From assembly GCA_016713825.1 (NCBI GenBank), contig JADJOJ010000009.1:248001-312000 (forward strand): a DNA stretch of 64,000 nucleotides, read 5' to 3'. The translations under genes and the position numbers were made by a program. This document shows, one piece after another, positions 42,511 to 52,549 of the stretch. This stretch comes from Candidatus Leptofilum gracile. GTDB taxonomy: Bacteria; Chloroflexota; Anaerolineae; Promineifilales; Promineifilaceae. The notes beneath the pieces are model-generated. The model worked only from the letters and a program-made list of their open reading frames with translations, was not told the DNA's origin and did no database searches. The stretch's first letter is position 1, and each line of letters begins with the position of its first letter.

Positions 42511-42776
42511 TTACTTTCCTCCCTTTGTATAGTAGTGGGTAAACAACAAGGTATCTTAAAACGATGATTTTAATCTCACATCATATAAACCGCGAATCTT
42601 GAGGTGAGTTTATCCGAATACAAATGGTGCGAGAAACACACTTCCTTTACGAAAACTGGATTATAACTTTGACTAGCAGGTAAGCAATAGATTAGGATAT
42701 AAAAATAGAAAAGGCTTGAAAGTGATGTGAAACATGATTTGTAGAGTCTATAAATAAAGAAGATTCAGTTAGACAA

Positions 42777-43583
42777 TCAACCATATCGTAATTCTTGAAC
42801 TGGTGGTACAGCAGTATCCAAACTAAAATTCTTTAGTCTGAAAAACTGCAAAAACAAAAGCAAAAGAAACAATGGATTGAGTAATAAATATCTTTTCCAA
42901 AGTCGGCTCGGTTCCTGAGTTAATCGGAAAAACCACTCCAATCCCAAACGCTGCAAAATTGGAGGAGCCTGTCTAGATACACCAGCGTGAAAATCAAAAG
43001 CGGCACCGACAGCCAGGATAGGCATTGAAAGAAGGTCCCGATTTTCAAATGCCCAAATCTCTTGTCTAGGACAACCTAATCCAACGAAGGTAATTTGAGC
43101 ACCACTATCACGAATTTGTTGCGCTATAATTTGCTTTTCATGGTTTGTGAGTTGTCGGAAACGCGATGATTGATAGCCAGCAACAATAATTCCAGGAAAA
43201 CGTATCTCGAGGTTTTCCAGTAACTTTTGGAGTGTCTCAGGAGTGCTTCCATAAAAATAGACAGGTAGGTTTTCAGCTACAGCTTGCTGGCAAACTTTTA
43301 GTGTGAGTGTTGGACCGTAAACACGATCCACAAGTCCTGTTTTATGTAATAGATTTAATGCCCACTTGACAGGTTGTCCATCAGGAACCACCAAATCTGT
43401 TTGGTTCAGACGAAATCTATGTACTGGATCGAGTACCCCTGTCATTACACCATGAACGGCTAAAGCCGATACGGTCAGAGGTTGCGATGATTTTGCGGCA
43501 CTTATAATTTCTGAAACGGCCGTTTCATAGTTGACCGCATTAACTTTAACACCTAATACATTTTTTTTCCCTCTGTTGATCAT
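42777..43583 (-). CDS. WecG/TagA/CpsF-family glycosyltransferase
   Basis: 268 residues. Motifs DGQPVKWA, FYGSTPETL, FVGLGCPRQEIWA and LEWFFRLTQEPSRLWKRY identify the GT26 family, which adds the second sugar (ManNAc type) to lipid-linked saccharides. The C-terminal hydrophobic helix anchors it at the membrane. The start overlaps the previous gene stop by 4 bases. This is the last gene with an ACGGCCGT site before an 8.3-kb stretch without any. Confidence 0.9.
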   Translation of the reverse strand: MINRGKKNVLGVKVNAVNYETAVSEIISAAKSSQPLTVSALAVHGVMTGVLDPVHRFRLNQTDLVVPDGQPVKWALNLLHKTGLVDRVYGPTLTLKVCQQAVAENLPVYFYGSTPETLQKLLENLEIRFPGIIVAGYQSSRFRQLTNHEKQIIAQQIRDSGAQITFVGLGCPRQEIWAFENRDLLSMPILAVGAAFDFHAGVSRQAPPILQRLGLEWFFRLTQEPSRLWKRYLLLNPLFLLLLFLQFFRLKNFSLDTAVPPVQELRYG

Positions 43584-44665
43584 AGGCTAACCTTGCTTTC
43601 CTTCAACCAACGTTCACAGTTTGCCTCATAGATTTCCTGCAAAATGTGAGGTATATCGTAGTTCTGTTGCCAGTTTGGATAGTGATTCAGAAATTTCCTA
43701 TTGTCACTAATCCACCATATATGATCTCCTTTTCGATTTTGCTCTGAGTATTTCCAGTTTAATTTATGGTTAGTAATGCCCTCACAAAGTTGAATGGCTT
43801 CTAGCATTGAACAATTACTAAATCGCCCCCCTCCAATATTATATACTTCCGCAATTCGTGGTGATTGATAAAATTCATAAAAGGCGTTGATTAAATCTGA
43901 ACTGTGAATATTGTCCCGTACTTGCTTTCCTTTATAGCCAAACACAGTGTAGGGTTCACCTAAAACAGCGCATTTCATTAAATAAGCTAAAAAGCCATGG
44001 AGCTGTGCCCCTGAATGATTTGGACCTGTTAAACAGCCGCCACGAAAACAAGCTGTGTTCATCTCGAAATAACGGCCATATTCCTGTACTAACACATCAG
44101 CCGCAACTTTAGATGCACCGAATAAACTGTGTAGAGTTTGGTCTATCGACAAATCTTCTCGTATTCCTTTAGCATAGGTATGATGAGGATCAATTTCCCA
44201 GCGTGTCTCTTTTTCAACTAACGGCAGTTTATTTGGGGAATCGCCGTAGACTTTATTAGTAGATGTAAAAATAAAGGGCGCTGTGGGTGCATAGTTGCGT
44301 GTCGATTCTAATAGATTCAAGGTTCCATTTGCGTTGATAGTAAAATCCATCTGTGGATCTCGTGCTGCCCAATCATGTGAAGGTTGGGCAGCAGTGTGTA
44401 TAACTATCTGAATATCCTTGTTATACCGAGCAAACAATCTTTCAATGCCTTGCTGATTTCGTATATCAATATCATAGTGAGTATAATACACTCCAAGCTC
44501 GTTCTCTAATCGGCTTTTATTCCAGGATGTCGATGCCTCATCGCCAAAAAAGATGCGACGCATATCATTGTCAATGCCAACAACATTAAATCCCTTTTCC
44601 GCAAAAAAAAGAGAAGCTTGTGATCCGATCAATCCTGTTGATCCTGTAATTAAAGCGATGCGCAT
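43580..44665 (-). CDS. NAD-dependent sugar epimerase, CDP-paratose 2-epimerase-like
   Basis: 361 residues of the extended SDR family. GSTGLIGSQ binds NAD; HTAAQPSHDWAARDP and the FRGGCLTGPNHSG segment are typical of CDP-paratose/tyvelose epimerases (RfbE). The catalytic YxxxK is unusual: TSTNKVYGD and ASKVAADVLVQEYGRYF surround the site. It would make a nucleotide sugar for the glycan. The partner enzymes for CDP-dideoxyhexose were not seen in the window, so the substrate may differ. Confidence 0.82.
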   Translation of the reverse strand: MRIALITGSTGLIGSQASLFFAEKGFNVVGIDNDMRRIFFGDEASTSWNKSRLENELGVYYTHYDIDIRNQQGIERLFARYNKDIQIVIHTAAQPSHDWAARDPQMDFTINANGTLNLLESTRNYAPTAPFIFTSTNKVYGDSPNKLPLVEKETRWEIDPHHTYAKGIREDLSIDQTLHSLFGASKVAADVLVQEYGRYFEMNTACFRGGCLTGPNHSGAQLHGFLAYLMKCAVLGEPYTVFGYKGKQVRDNIHSSDLINAFYEFYQSPRIAEVYNIGGGRFSNCSMLEAIQLCEGITNHKLNWKYSEQNRKGDHIWWISDNRKFLNHYPNWQQNYDIPHILQEIYEANCERWLKESKVSL

Positions 44666-44687
44666 AATCGTTCCTTAATAATATAAT

Positions 44688-45449
44688 TTATTTATTTTGT
44701 GGGTATGGCACAAGGCGCAGCCAAGCAATAAACGCATCCCGATCGCCCTGAACCAAGATATTGTCATTAATATATTCAACTGTAACAGTTGTCTCAGAGT
44801 TATTAGATACGTATTCGACCGGCAAGTAAATGCATCTACTTGCCCAACTGCCATCCCCTAAATCCCATTGGAGCAGCCCAAGTTGATGCTCTGCTGTCCG
44901 AACTCGAAGTACTATGGGTGCAGGAACACTGTTTTGGGCAAAAATTTCTACTTGATAAGAAGTGGTGGCGAGCGGCACAGTTACGGTAATTGATTCTGCC
45001 CACCACAAGCGCAAAAAACTTTCAAAGTTTACTCGGTTATTGTCAACTTCTGAGAGTGAATAAGGCAGACCAGAAGATGTCTCTTGTATAAAGATGGTAC
45101 TTAAAGGTATCGAGTAATTTAAGTTCAAAGCAGAATTATACATTATCAGTTCGGAGGGCAAAACTTGGATTCGCTTATATAAAAATTTAGGGTTTGCTTC
45201 GATCTGGTGACCGTGAATAGTTATTGCTTCCGCATGTGTTAGCAATGATTCCACATTATTTTGAGAACACAAACGACAAAAACGGGATCTGGTAGTATCG
45301 GACTCTCTACAGTTATTTGTCTGTTTACTAGCTAGATTGGAAGCGCACAGCTGACACAAGTTACTCTTAAAAGCAGACCACGGAAACGATAGTGCGATCA
45401 TTAAGATGACTGCGGTATATAACAGTATGAGGTTGGACTTTCTGTTCAT
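44688..45449 (-). CDS. Membrane-anchored protein of unknown function in the polysaccharide cluster
   Basis: 253 residues. A signal-anchor helix (7-26) is followed by two cysteine pairs (CQLC at 32-35, CRLC at 58-61) and a beta-rich C-terminal half (TVEYINDNILVQGDRDAF). I do not recognise it. Its place between a sugar epimerase and a glycosyltransferase, with a 4-base overlap to the latter, suggests a role in the same surface glycan, acting outside the membrane. Confidence 0.6.
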   Translation of the reverse strand: MNRKSNLILLYTAVILMIALSFPWSAFKSNLCQLCASNLASKQTNNCRESDTTRSRFCRLCSQNNVESLLTHAEAITIHGHQIEANPKFLYKRIQVLPSELIMYNSALNLNYSIPLSTIFIQETSSGLPYSLSEVDNNRVNFESFLRLWWAESITVTVPLATTSYQVEIFAQNSVPAPIVLRVRTAEHQLGLLQWDLGDGSWASRCIYLPVEYVSNNSETTVTVEYINDNILVQGDRDAFIAWLRLVPYPQNK

Positions 45450-46549
45450 GTCGCCACGGTTATGAAAACATTTTCAATGTTTTGCCAATACAATTCAGTG
45501 GTATAAGAGGTGAGGTACTTTTGACGACCCTTTTTCCCCATTGCTTTTGCCTGATCCGGATGTTCAATCAAGTAGGATAATTTCTGTGCCACTGCTACGC
45601 TATTATGCGGTTTGACAAGAAAGCCTGTTTGACCATCATCGATCAAAGTACTTATTCCACGCCAATCAGTAGCAACAACAGGTAACGAAAACTGCATTGC
45701 TTCCAAAACCACTAAACCGAAGGTTTCGGACTCGTAATAGGATGGAAAACAAAATATATTCGATGTCGAATAAGCTTGCCATTTATCTGTGCCGGTCAAA
45801 ATGCCTGTCATTTCCACGTATTTCGAAAGATTGTGGGTTGTTAAGAAATCCTTTATTCGGTGAGAAGTAAACTCACTGTCCACACCGCCCACCAGTTTTA
45901 GCTTAAACTTGTAACCCTGTTCCTTTAGCTGGCGGCAGGCATCAAGTAACACAAATATGCCTTTTGATTCACGCAACATGCCGACGAATAGAATTTGAGT
46001 ATAGTTGTTTGGAAAATGTTCCGTACCATACCTTACGAATGCATCATCAATACCGTATGGAACTATAAAATCCCTTTTTAGACCAAGAACGGTGCTGTCT
46101 GGTGGATTTTTATCTGCTAGACGAATACCTGCATTTGCATTCATATACGCAAGACGGAATAGAAGACGTATTGGTTTAGGTAGGTTGGGATAAAGCTGAC
46201 TGATGCCTCCTGCATGAAAATGAAAAACAATCTTTGGAAAGAGCCAACGGGTTGCTAGCAGAATTAGGATGTCTCTATAAATGGGAATGCGATTAGGCCC
46301 AGAGGGCGGATAATATAAAATATCTGGCTTGAAGCGTAACCGTGCTTGCCAAATTTGAACAATCACTTTTACCAGATGGCGAATTTTAGAGAGGTGGAAG
46401 CGCCCTATTTCTTCAATGCTGTTTGAAAAAGCCATATTAATGTGGACAATCTTGATCTGCTTGTACTGACCTTGAATCATTTTTTCAATCATTACAGATT
46501 GTCCAGTATATGGTGGGGGCACTTGACCAACAACTAAAACTCGAATCAT
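45446..46549 (-). CDS. GT4-family glycosyltransferase
   Basis: 367 residues, GT-B fold. The N-terminal GQVPPPYTGQSVM loop, ILFVGMLRESKGIFVLLDA, and the C-terminal EX7E site (YYESETFGLVVLEAM) mark a retaining GT4 enzyme. It ends with the DGQTGFLVKP segment common to the family. Sugar donor and acceptor unknown. Starts overlapping the methyltransferase stop. Confidence 0.92.
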   Translation of the reverse strand: MIRVLVVGQVPPPYTGQSVMIEKMIQGQYKQIKIVHINMAFSNSIEEIGRFHLSKIRHLVKVIVQIWQARLRFKPDILYYPPSGPNRIPIYRDILILLATRWLFPKIVFHFHAGGISQLYPNLPKPIRLLFRLAYMNANAGIRLADKNPPDSTVLGLKRDFIVPYGIDDAFVRYGTEHFPNNYTQILFVGMLRESKGIFVLLDACRQLKEQGYKFKLKLVGGVDSEFTSHRIKDFLTTHNLSKYVEMTGILTGTDKWQAYSTSNIFCFPSYYESETFGLVVLEAMQFSLPVVATDWRGISTLIDDGQTGFLVKPHNSVAVAQKLSYLIEHPDQAKAMGKKGRQKYLTSYTTELYWQNIENVFITVAT

Positions 46550-47319
46550 GAGATTTTCTGTCCGATTATTAGAAGTTGCTGGAAGGGCCGATGCGCTAAA
46601 AATAGATCCTCAAATTTTTGGGTAAGTTGCAAGGGAGTCAAAGCCAATATTAGGCGAACTATTCGCAGAAGAATACGAGAAACTATCGGTATACCATAAG
46701 GGTCAAGCTCTCTCTCCAGTAAGAAGCCAGTCCATTTGTCTACTTGGTTTTCAGCAACTGGCTTAAAGCCTGCTTGGCAAAGTTTCTCATGCAAATCCGG
46801 TTTGGTGTAGGCACGGATATGTTTTGGATCATACCATGTTTCATTTATAGGTACATTTATGAGCACCAGGCCCTTAGGTTTGAGAGCTTGGGAGAACTTT
46901 TGCAACAATTTGAGATCGTCTGGTACATGCTCTAAAACGTGTGAACATACTATTAGATCAAATTCTTTAGGAGTAATGTTGTTTTCTTGATCGATCTCTG
47001 CTAGCTCCACCCTTCTCCCAAGAAGAGCATGTGCTTTTTGCACGGCACTCATCGCATGGTGAGAGAGGTCAAAGCAGTAAGCCACTGTAGGACGAGGCAG
47101 CTTTAGCAAGAATGTCCCCCATCCACTCCCATAGTCTAGCATTTTGAAAGAAGGCAAGTCTTTGCTAACAAAAGAGCGTAGCAAATGCCAGTTTGGCTTA
47201 CTTTTCGCTTGTTGATCAAATGAGACAATAGAGTGCACAAGATGCAAGAGAGGATTTTTATCTTCGTACAGTTGATTGTAGTATTTTTGATTGACTGTTT
47301 CGATTTTTTCTTTACTCAT
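46546..47319 (-). CDS. Class I SAM-dependent methyltransferase
   Basis: 257 residues. Motif I LDYGSGWGTFLLKL, then CFDLSHHAM, FDLIVCSHVLEHVPD and LVLINVPINETWYD form the Methyltransf_11/23 layout. In this cluster it likely methylates a sugar or a chain end of the glycan. ATGA-type overlaps link it to both neighbours. Confidence 0.88.
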   Translation of the reverse strand: MSKEKIETVNQKYYNQLYEDKNPLLHLVHSIVSFDQQAKSKPNWHLLRSFVSKDLPSFKMLDYGSGWGTFLLKLPRPTVAYCFDLSHHAMSAVQKAHALLGRRVELAEIDQENNITPKEFDLIVCSHVLEHVPDDLKLLQKFSQALKPKGLVLINVPINETWYDPKHIRAYTKPDLHEKLCQAGFKPVAENQVDKWTGFLLERELDPYGIPIVSRILLRIVRLILALTPLQLTQKFEDLFLAHRPFQQLLIIGQKIS

Positions 47320-48719
47320 CCAGCGACCACTCTTTGAACATGTGCTCTAGCAAGCGTTAAAAATAAAATAGCAGGGGTAATTGCTTGTACAAATTCCCAG
47401 TAGTTATCTTGAAATCCCAAAAATAGAATATACAGTACCATAGTAATTATAGCCTGAGGCATATAAGGAAAAGCCTTTATTTTTGTAAAACGCCATTGGA
47501 AAATCGTCCTGCCTGCCGCGAAGCCTACTACCATCAGTCCTATAAACCCAAACTCTCCATACAAACTGAGCCAACTGTAAAACGGGAAAAAGGTTGAGCC
47601 TCCATTAGGATAACGCAAAAAGAAGGTCCGCCAAAGAGACAATATATACTTGTTGCTAGCTTCAGTGGCGAAAGCGGGTAAAGGTATCGTCGTGCCACTT
47701 ATGTATTCTCCAGAGCGGATTAGTGCTGCCCTGCTTGAATAGTGACCCGGTCCCAAACCTAATAATGGTTGCGCAGGTCGATCTTGTGGTAAATAAACAA
47801 ATGTATTGTAAGTTGCTAAAGTTTTATAGGATCCTCTTTCCAAATCGAATGTTATTTTAGTGAATCGGGAAAGGTTACTAAGATTGTTGGGTAGAGCATA
47901 TGTAATAAATATAATAATTAAAATTAGGCCGGACAAAATCAAAAACAGTTGCGGAAAATGTATGCGCGTAGAGCGTAAACGCCACCGAATAACGATGCTT
48001 AAACTGGCCGCGGCACCTAAAAAGAGAAAGGTATGGAACACAGAGGTCATTAACCAGGCCACAATTGTGAAGCCATAAAGAAAGAGTTGCCTTAGGGAGA
48101 GCCGTGATCTTTGAGTAGCCAGAGCATAAAGCAACAACGTCGTTATCAAAATAGCAAACATCTGGTTACTGGCTGAAAATGTTGGTCCAAATCCCGGTTC
48201 TATTGTTCCGCGAATAAAATCACCAGCCGATCGGTCAAAACTATTCAAGCGGCTGAAAGCGACTCCTCCTTGGATTAAGGCATAAGAAGTTTGTGTTAAT
48301 AAAGCTACATTTACTAACTTGGAGATTGCTTCCAGCATTGGGGCACTAGCTAGTGGGCGCAAATCCATTACTAAAAGTAAAAAGGCTGAAATAGTTAACA
48401 AAAAAAGATAATGGTTGATTAGAGAATAATCGGGGGTGAAGAAAAAATAAACAAGCCCCATGACTGTGTAGCCTAGCAGCAGCAGAGAAAAGCGAGCAAT
48501 ATGCTTAGCGGGCAATAAGCCAACAAAAAATATTATACCCACGATGAAGATTATGGCAGCCATTTGTCCGGCTGCTTTTGAGGGTGAAAAAACAATTACG
48601 AATAACAACAAACACAACCACCATAGACGTCGTTCCTGAGGCGAGAGAACACTATACCAGGAAGGTAGGTGCCAAACCCACGGAGGCTTGGATAGGGAGG
48701 TTGATTTGTTCGTTAGCAA
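47316..48719 (-). CDS. O-antigen polymerase (Wzy-like)
   Basis: 467 residues with about 11 helices and a large external loop near 270-350 (LGLGPGHYSSRAALIRSGEY). This fits Wzy_C/O-antigen ligase-type polymerases that join lipid-linked repeat units outside the membrane. Sequence conservation in this family is low, so the call rests on topology, the loop and the context with Wzx, Wzz and transferases. A second, frameshifted protein of this kind lies at 39785-41108. Confidence 0.8.
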   Translation of the reverse strand: MLTNKSTSLSKPPWVWHLPSWYSVLSPQERRLWWLCLLLFVIVFSPSKAAGQMAAIIFIVGIIFFVGLLPAKHIARFSLLLLGYTVMGLVYFFFTPDYSLINHYLFLLTISAFLLLVMDLRPLASAPMLEAISKLVNVALLTQTSYALIQGGVAFSRLNSFDRSAGDFIRGTIEPGFGPTFSASNQMFAILITTLLLYALATQRSRLSLRQLFLYGFTIVAWLMTSVFHTFLFLGAAASLSIVIRWRLRSTRIHFPQLFLILSGLILIIIFITYALPNNLSNLSRFTKITFDLERGSYKTLATYNTFVYLPQDRPAQPLLGLGPGHYSSRAALIRSGEYISGTTIPLPAFATEASNKYILSLWRTFFLRYPNGGSTFFPFYSWLSLYGEFGFIGLMVVGFAAGRTIFQWRFTKIKAFPYMPQAIITMVLYILFLGFQDNYWEFVQAITPAILFLTLARAHVQRVVAG

Positions 48720-50071
48720 GGTTCGTTTTCCTTGTGCATCTGGTTAAGGACCTGTCGGACGGGTACTAACAAATTTTCAATATTGCGTGGAGTTACAACA
48801 ACAGAGTTTAAATAATTGAATTGCCCCAAAAAGCAATATTTTTGATACCGGTCCATTACTTCTGGATTTGGCTGGTGTCTATGCTTTTTCAGTTCGCGCA
48901 ACTTTTCTTCAAGCTCATGATAGGAGAATATGCGGGTTGCTTCTGGATAGGTAGCAAAGAACACATTTCCCAACACAAATACAGGTATGCTCTCTTGCAT
49001 GGCTTCAAAGCTGACCGTACTGGTTAAAATCACAACAGCGTCAAAGTCAGGCAGATTAGCGGGTAAATTATAGTCAGGATGGAGCAAAACAGTGTTTGGA
49101 TAGGACAACAAGCGTTGATAAAATGTCACATCACGAATGCCGATAGCTGACTTGTGTTCCTTGACAATCAATTGTGCGTTGTTGGGCAAAGAAAAAGCAA
49201 TATTTTTTAGTAGCTCGAGGTCATTTTCATAATATCGCGCCAGAACTGACGTCGAAGCTTCTGGTCGAAAATGCAAAGGATGTAAAACATTGATTTTTCC
49301 ATGTAAATTAACGTTATTGGCAAAAACATTTGCTTGCAGCGCCCGCGCATAGCGCCAGTTGCGCTCCAATCGTTTTTGATATGAACGCAGTTGGTGCAGC
49401 GCCGTGTTGCCACTCTCGATCGATCGGGGAACGGGGATTGTCATCATTCGCCATATTTTTGACAACATCCCTTTTTCTCGCCAGTTGATTGTTTGATCTA
49501 GCATGTAATCTGGTTGACCCAACGGGACTGGTTGAGATGGGTTGTCAGCAATGTTTGGCAGCATTTTTTCGCCATACTCGTCTAAAAAAACATTGATATT
49601 CCCCGGGATGCGAGCAGATATAAACCCTAAATATGGCACGTGGTTTTGCTGTGCCATGTGAAAAGCAATATATAGAAACGCATTGGAAGGTGGCTCACTG
49701 ACTACCAGATCTGGGTTGTGCTTTTGCAGAACTTCTCGGTGAAAAAGTACCAGCTTCTTGTAAACATCCCACTCATTACGGTGTTGACCAATGAAGTAAT
49801 GATCTCGCACAAACGTTGGATAAGTCCACCAGTAGTTTAATTCAACAGCCTCAAGAACTGTGGAATCTAATGAAACCTGCAAAAAGTCTGAAAAGTAATG
49901 GCATTCGCCCAGCCGAGATAGATCAAAGCCTTTATAGCGCTCGTAGTAAGGCGATGTAGAGGCAAAGATTACCTTACAGCCTTGTGAGTAAAGTGCTTCA
50001 GCCATTTGATAAATGATCTGTACGAAATAGCCGGGAGAGTCGGCTATCAGGAAAAGGATTGTTTGATTCAT
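48713..50071 (-). CDS. Capsule-biosynthesis-type glycosyltransferase (KpsC/KpsS-like)
   Basis: 452 residues from ATG 50071, with GGGAG upstream. The C-terminal part has VKEHKSAIGIRDVTFY, LPDFDAVVILTSTVSFEAM and IPVFVLGNVFF, the HP-x-E/TSTxGFEA pattern of capsule polysaccharide transferases. The N-terminal part starts as a GT-B sugar transferase (ILFLIADSPGYFVQI). It overlaps the flippase stop. Donor sugar unknown. Confidence 0.75.
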   Translation of the reverse strand: MNQTILFLIADSPGYFVQIIYQMAEALYSQGCKVIFASTSPYYERYKGFDLSRLGECHYFSDFLQVSLDSTVLEAVELNYWWTYPTFVRDHYFIGQHRNEWDVYKKLVLFHREVLQKHNPDLVVSEPPSNAFLYIAFHMAQQNHVPYLGFISARIPGNINVFLDEYGEKMLPNIADNPSQPVPLGQPDYMLDQTINWREKGMLSKIWRMMTIPVPRSIESGNTALHQLRSYQKRLERNWRYARALQANVFANNVNLHGKINVLHPLHFRPEASTSVLARYYENDLELLKNIAFSLPNNAQLIVKEHKSAIGIRDVTFYQRLLSYPNTVLLHPDYNLPANLPDFDAVVILTSTVSFEAMQESIPVFVLGNVFFATYPEATRIFSYHELEEKLRELKKHRHQPNPEVMDRYQKYCFLGQFNYLNSVVVTPRNIENLLVPVRQVLNQMHKENEPC

Positions 50072-51357
50072 TGATTGCTCCCACCCACAATTTGGCGAGC
50101 GAACCACCATTTTAATACACCAACGACCGAAAACGAAAGGATAGTTGCCAGGGCTGCGCCGATAATGCTAAAGGAAGGAATTAGAATGGTATTGAGTATA
50201 AGATTTAACCCCAGGCCCCAAATGACTGCCCACATAATACGTCGATCCTGACCGTGAGCATACAGCTGATAATGAGGAATCATCGATAAGTTTAGTACGA
50301 TTGCACTGCCTAATAATAAAAAGTATGCTGGTAACGCCGCTAACAATTCTTCTCTTTGTAGTAAGAATATTAGCAAATATATACCTACGGTCAGCACTAG
50401 ACCGATTATCATGGATCCTCGAAACACGCTTTGCTTCAGTCGTTGTAGTTGAGTACGATATGTGACTAAATCACCCCGCTCTAGACTGGAAACGATTTTG
50501 GGAAAAATAATAGACACAAAGCCAGCAAATACAAATTCCTGAGCAATGTTTGCAATGCTGCCAAATAGTGTATAAATTCCCACTTCTGTATCGCCGTGAA
50601 AAAATTGCACAAAATATCGATCTGACAGATCAATAATACGATACGCAATGATGCCGATGAAAAATTTGTAACCGACCTGAATACCTTGCCATATCCATGT
50701 AAAGTCCACGTTTTTCTTCTGAAAATGGAGTAGTCCCATTTGCGTTAATAATATAGCTCCAACTATTACACCTAGAAAAGCTGATCCAGCCCACAAAGAA
50801 AAGATAACGTTTAAGTTTTGCCAAGCAGGCCAGAGCCAGGCAACGAGTATCACAACAAAAGTCCAGCTCCCGTGTAGTAGAAAAGATACCAAGTAAGCGG
50901 CAGTTGGCCGAGATAATATAATGAGTATCCGGTAGATTTCCTGGCCAATATGAACAAAAATGACCACCACATAGAACAATAGCGCTGTAGACCATGGTAA
51001 AAATCCGCCCCAAAATATCAGCAAAACAAAAGGTAACACCAGTAAGTAAGCCCCTACATGCATGACAATTTGATTAAGAACTATGTTTGGTCGTGCTTCC
51101 GGTTTAACTGCTAATATTTCTCGGGTCGTATACGTATGGAACTCTAATCCTAGGAGATAAGTAACTAAGACGACCGAAGTAATAAACAGACCGTAGATTC
51201 CCAAATCGGCAAGAGAAAAAACTGTGGCAAGATATGTGACTAAAATGAACTTGCCAAAGATTGAGGCTCCACGAAGTCCTAACCCCACCAAATTATAATT
51301 ATTGGCAAATGTCATCAAGTTGGAGATGATATCTTTATAGGAAAGGGTATTTCGCAT
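50068..51357 (-). CDS. wzx: Polysaccharide flippase (Wzx-like, MATE/MOP superfamily)
   Basis: 429 residues with 12 helices. LRGASIFGKFILVTYLATVF, FSLADLGIYGLF at the start, and ALPAYFLLLGSAIVLNLSMIP are typical of polysaccharide export flippases. It would flip lipid-linked repeat units across the membrane. First gene of the AT-rich operon that runs to 42777; the 135 bases before it (51358-51492) hold no gene. Confidence 0.88.
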   Translation of the reverse strand: MRNTLSYKDIISNLMTFANNYNLVGLGLRGASIFGKFILVTYLATVFSLADLGIYGLFITSVVLVTYLLGLEFHTYTTREILAVKPEARPNIVLNQIVMHVGAYLLVLPFVLLIFWGGFLPWSTALLFYVVVIFVHIGQEIYRILIILSRPTAAYLVSFLLHGSWTFVVILVAWLWPAWQNLNVIFSLWAGSAFLGVIVGAILLTQMGLLHFQKKNVDFTWIWQGIQVGYKFFIGIIAYRIIDLSDRYFVQFFHGDTEVGIYTLFGSIANIAQEFVFAGFVSIIFPKIVSSLERGDLVTYRTQLQRLKQSVFRGSMIIGLVLTVGIYLLIFLLQREELLAALPAYFLLLGSAIVLNLSMIPHYQLYAHGQDRRIMWAVIWGLGLNLILNTILIPSFSIIGAALATILSFSVVGVLKWWFARQIVGGSNQ

Positions 51358-51492
51358 AATCTTAAACTAGTAGTGTCGTGATGTGTCGTTATTACGTATT
51401 GCATATGAGTTTTTTTTGTGTTATCAAGCTATCTGCGTTTCTATGTTTTTCATCTTTAAGATAGCCGATAATTACAACCTCAGTGGACAAGA

Positions 51493-52549
51493 TTATGCAC
51501 GGCTCCCGATTAGATCCCATGATATGGGTGTACCGCGCTTAATGTTCATGCTAGCTTTTTTCCCCAGTATATCCTCCAAGTGTCTGGGATGTAGTCCATA
51601 ACCTGGGCGGATCGAGCGCACGTTATGGATAGTAAACAGCTCTCCCGCAGTAACCTCTTCTACAACAAACAGTGAGCGGCGAAAGTTTTTGCTATTGGTT
51701 TCGGTCTGTGTGGGACCATATTGAACCTTGCCTAGCGCTTGTTCAGCAGTGCGAACCGCCGAAACCATCTGCTTAAACTCATCAGGCTCTAGGGAAAACG
51801 CTGTCAGGCCCTTTCATGTCGCGTGAAAGAGTGAAGTGCTTTTCAATAATGCAAGCACCCAGCGCAACGGCCGTTACCGGCACCGCAATATCCATCGAAT
51901 GATCGGATAACCCAACCGGCACGCCAAACGTCTGGGCCAGGTTGGGAATCGTGCGCAAATTCATATCCTCTGGCCGGGCAGGATAAGCGCTGACACATTT
52001 GAGCAGGGCCAATTCTGTCGCGCCCGCCTGGTACAATGTTTGCACCGCTTCATCCAGTTCGGCTAAGGTGGCCATGCCGTTGGACATGATAATTGGCTTG
52101 CCGGTTTGGGCAATTCTGCGCAGCAGCGGCAAGTCCACGTTTTCAAACGAGGCAACTTTGTAGGCGGGCACGTCCATTTGTTCCAGGAACGCAACGGCCG
52201 TTTCATCGAACGGTGTTGAAAACAGAGCCATGCCTAACTCATTGGCAATCTCTTTCAGCTTTGGCTGCCAGTCCCAAGGTGTGTAGGCTTCCCCATACAA
52301 ATCATATAAGTTTTTTCCTTCCCAGATGGTGCCTTCGATGCGGAAATAGGGATTATGGCAATCAATGGTTAGCGTGTCGGCTGTATACGTTTGTAACTTT
52401 ACAGCATCAGCGCCAGATTCCTTTGCCGCTTCCAGTATTTTTACCGCCAGTTCAAAATCATGATTATGATTTGCCGACATCTCGGCTATGACATAGGTTG
52501 GTTCATTTGGCCCGATGCAACGGCCGTTTATCTTAATATCTTTTTTCAT
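51493..52549 (-). CDS. pseI: PseI-type pseudaminic acid synthase, frameshifted near 51790
   Basis: From ATG 52549 the frame reads a NeuB-family synthase barrel (YVIAEMSANHNHD, ALLKCVSAYPA, PVGLSDHS, IIEKHFTLSRDMKGPD). It then breaks and the antifreeze-like SAF domain (SLFVVEEVTAGELFTIHNVR) continues in another frame to 51493. Two missing bases after GACAGC would restore the expected DS-x-FSLEPDEFK. The enzyme joins the 6-deoxy-diacetamido sugar with phosphoenolpyruvate. Start overlaps the PseG-PseH stop by 17 bases. Confidence 0.8.
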
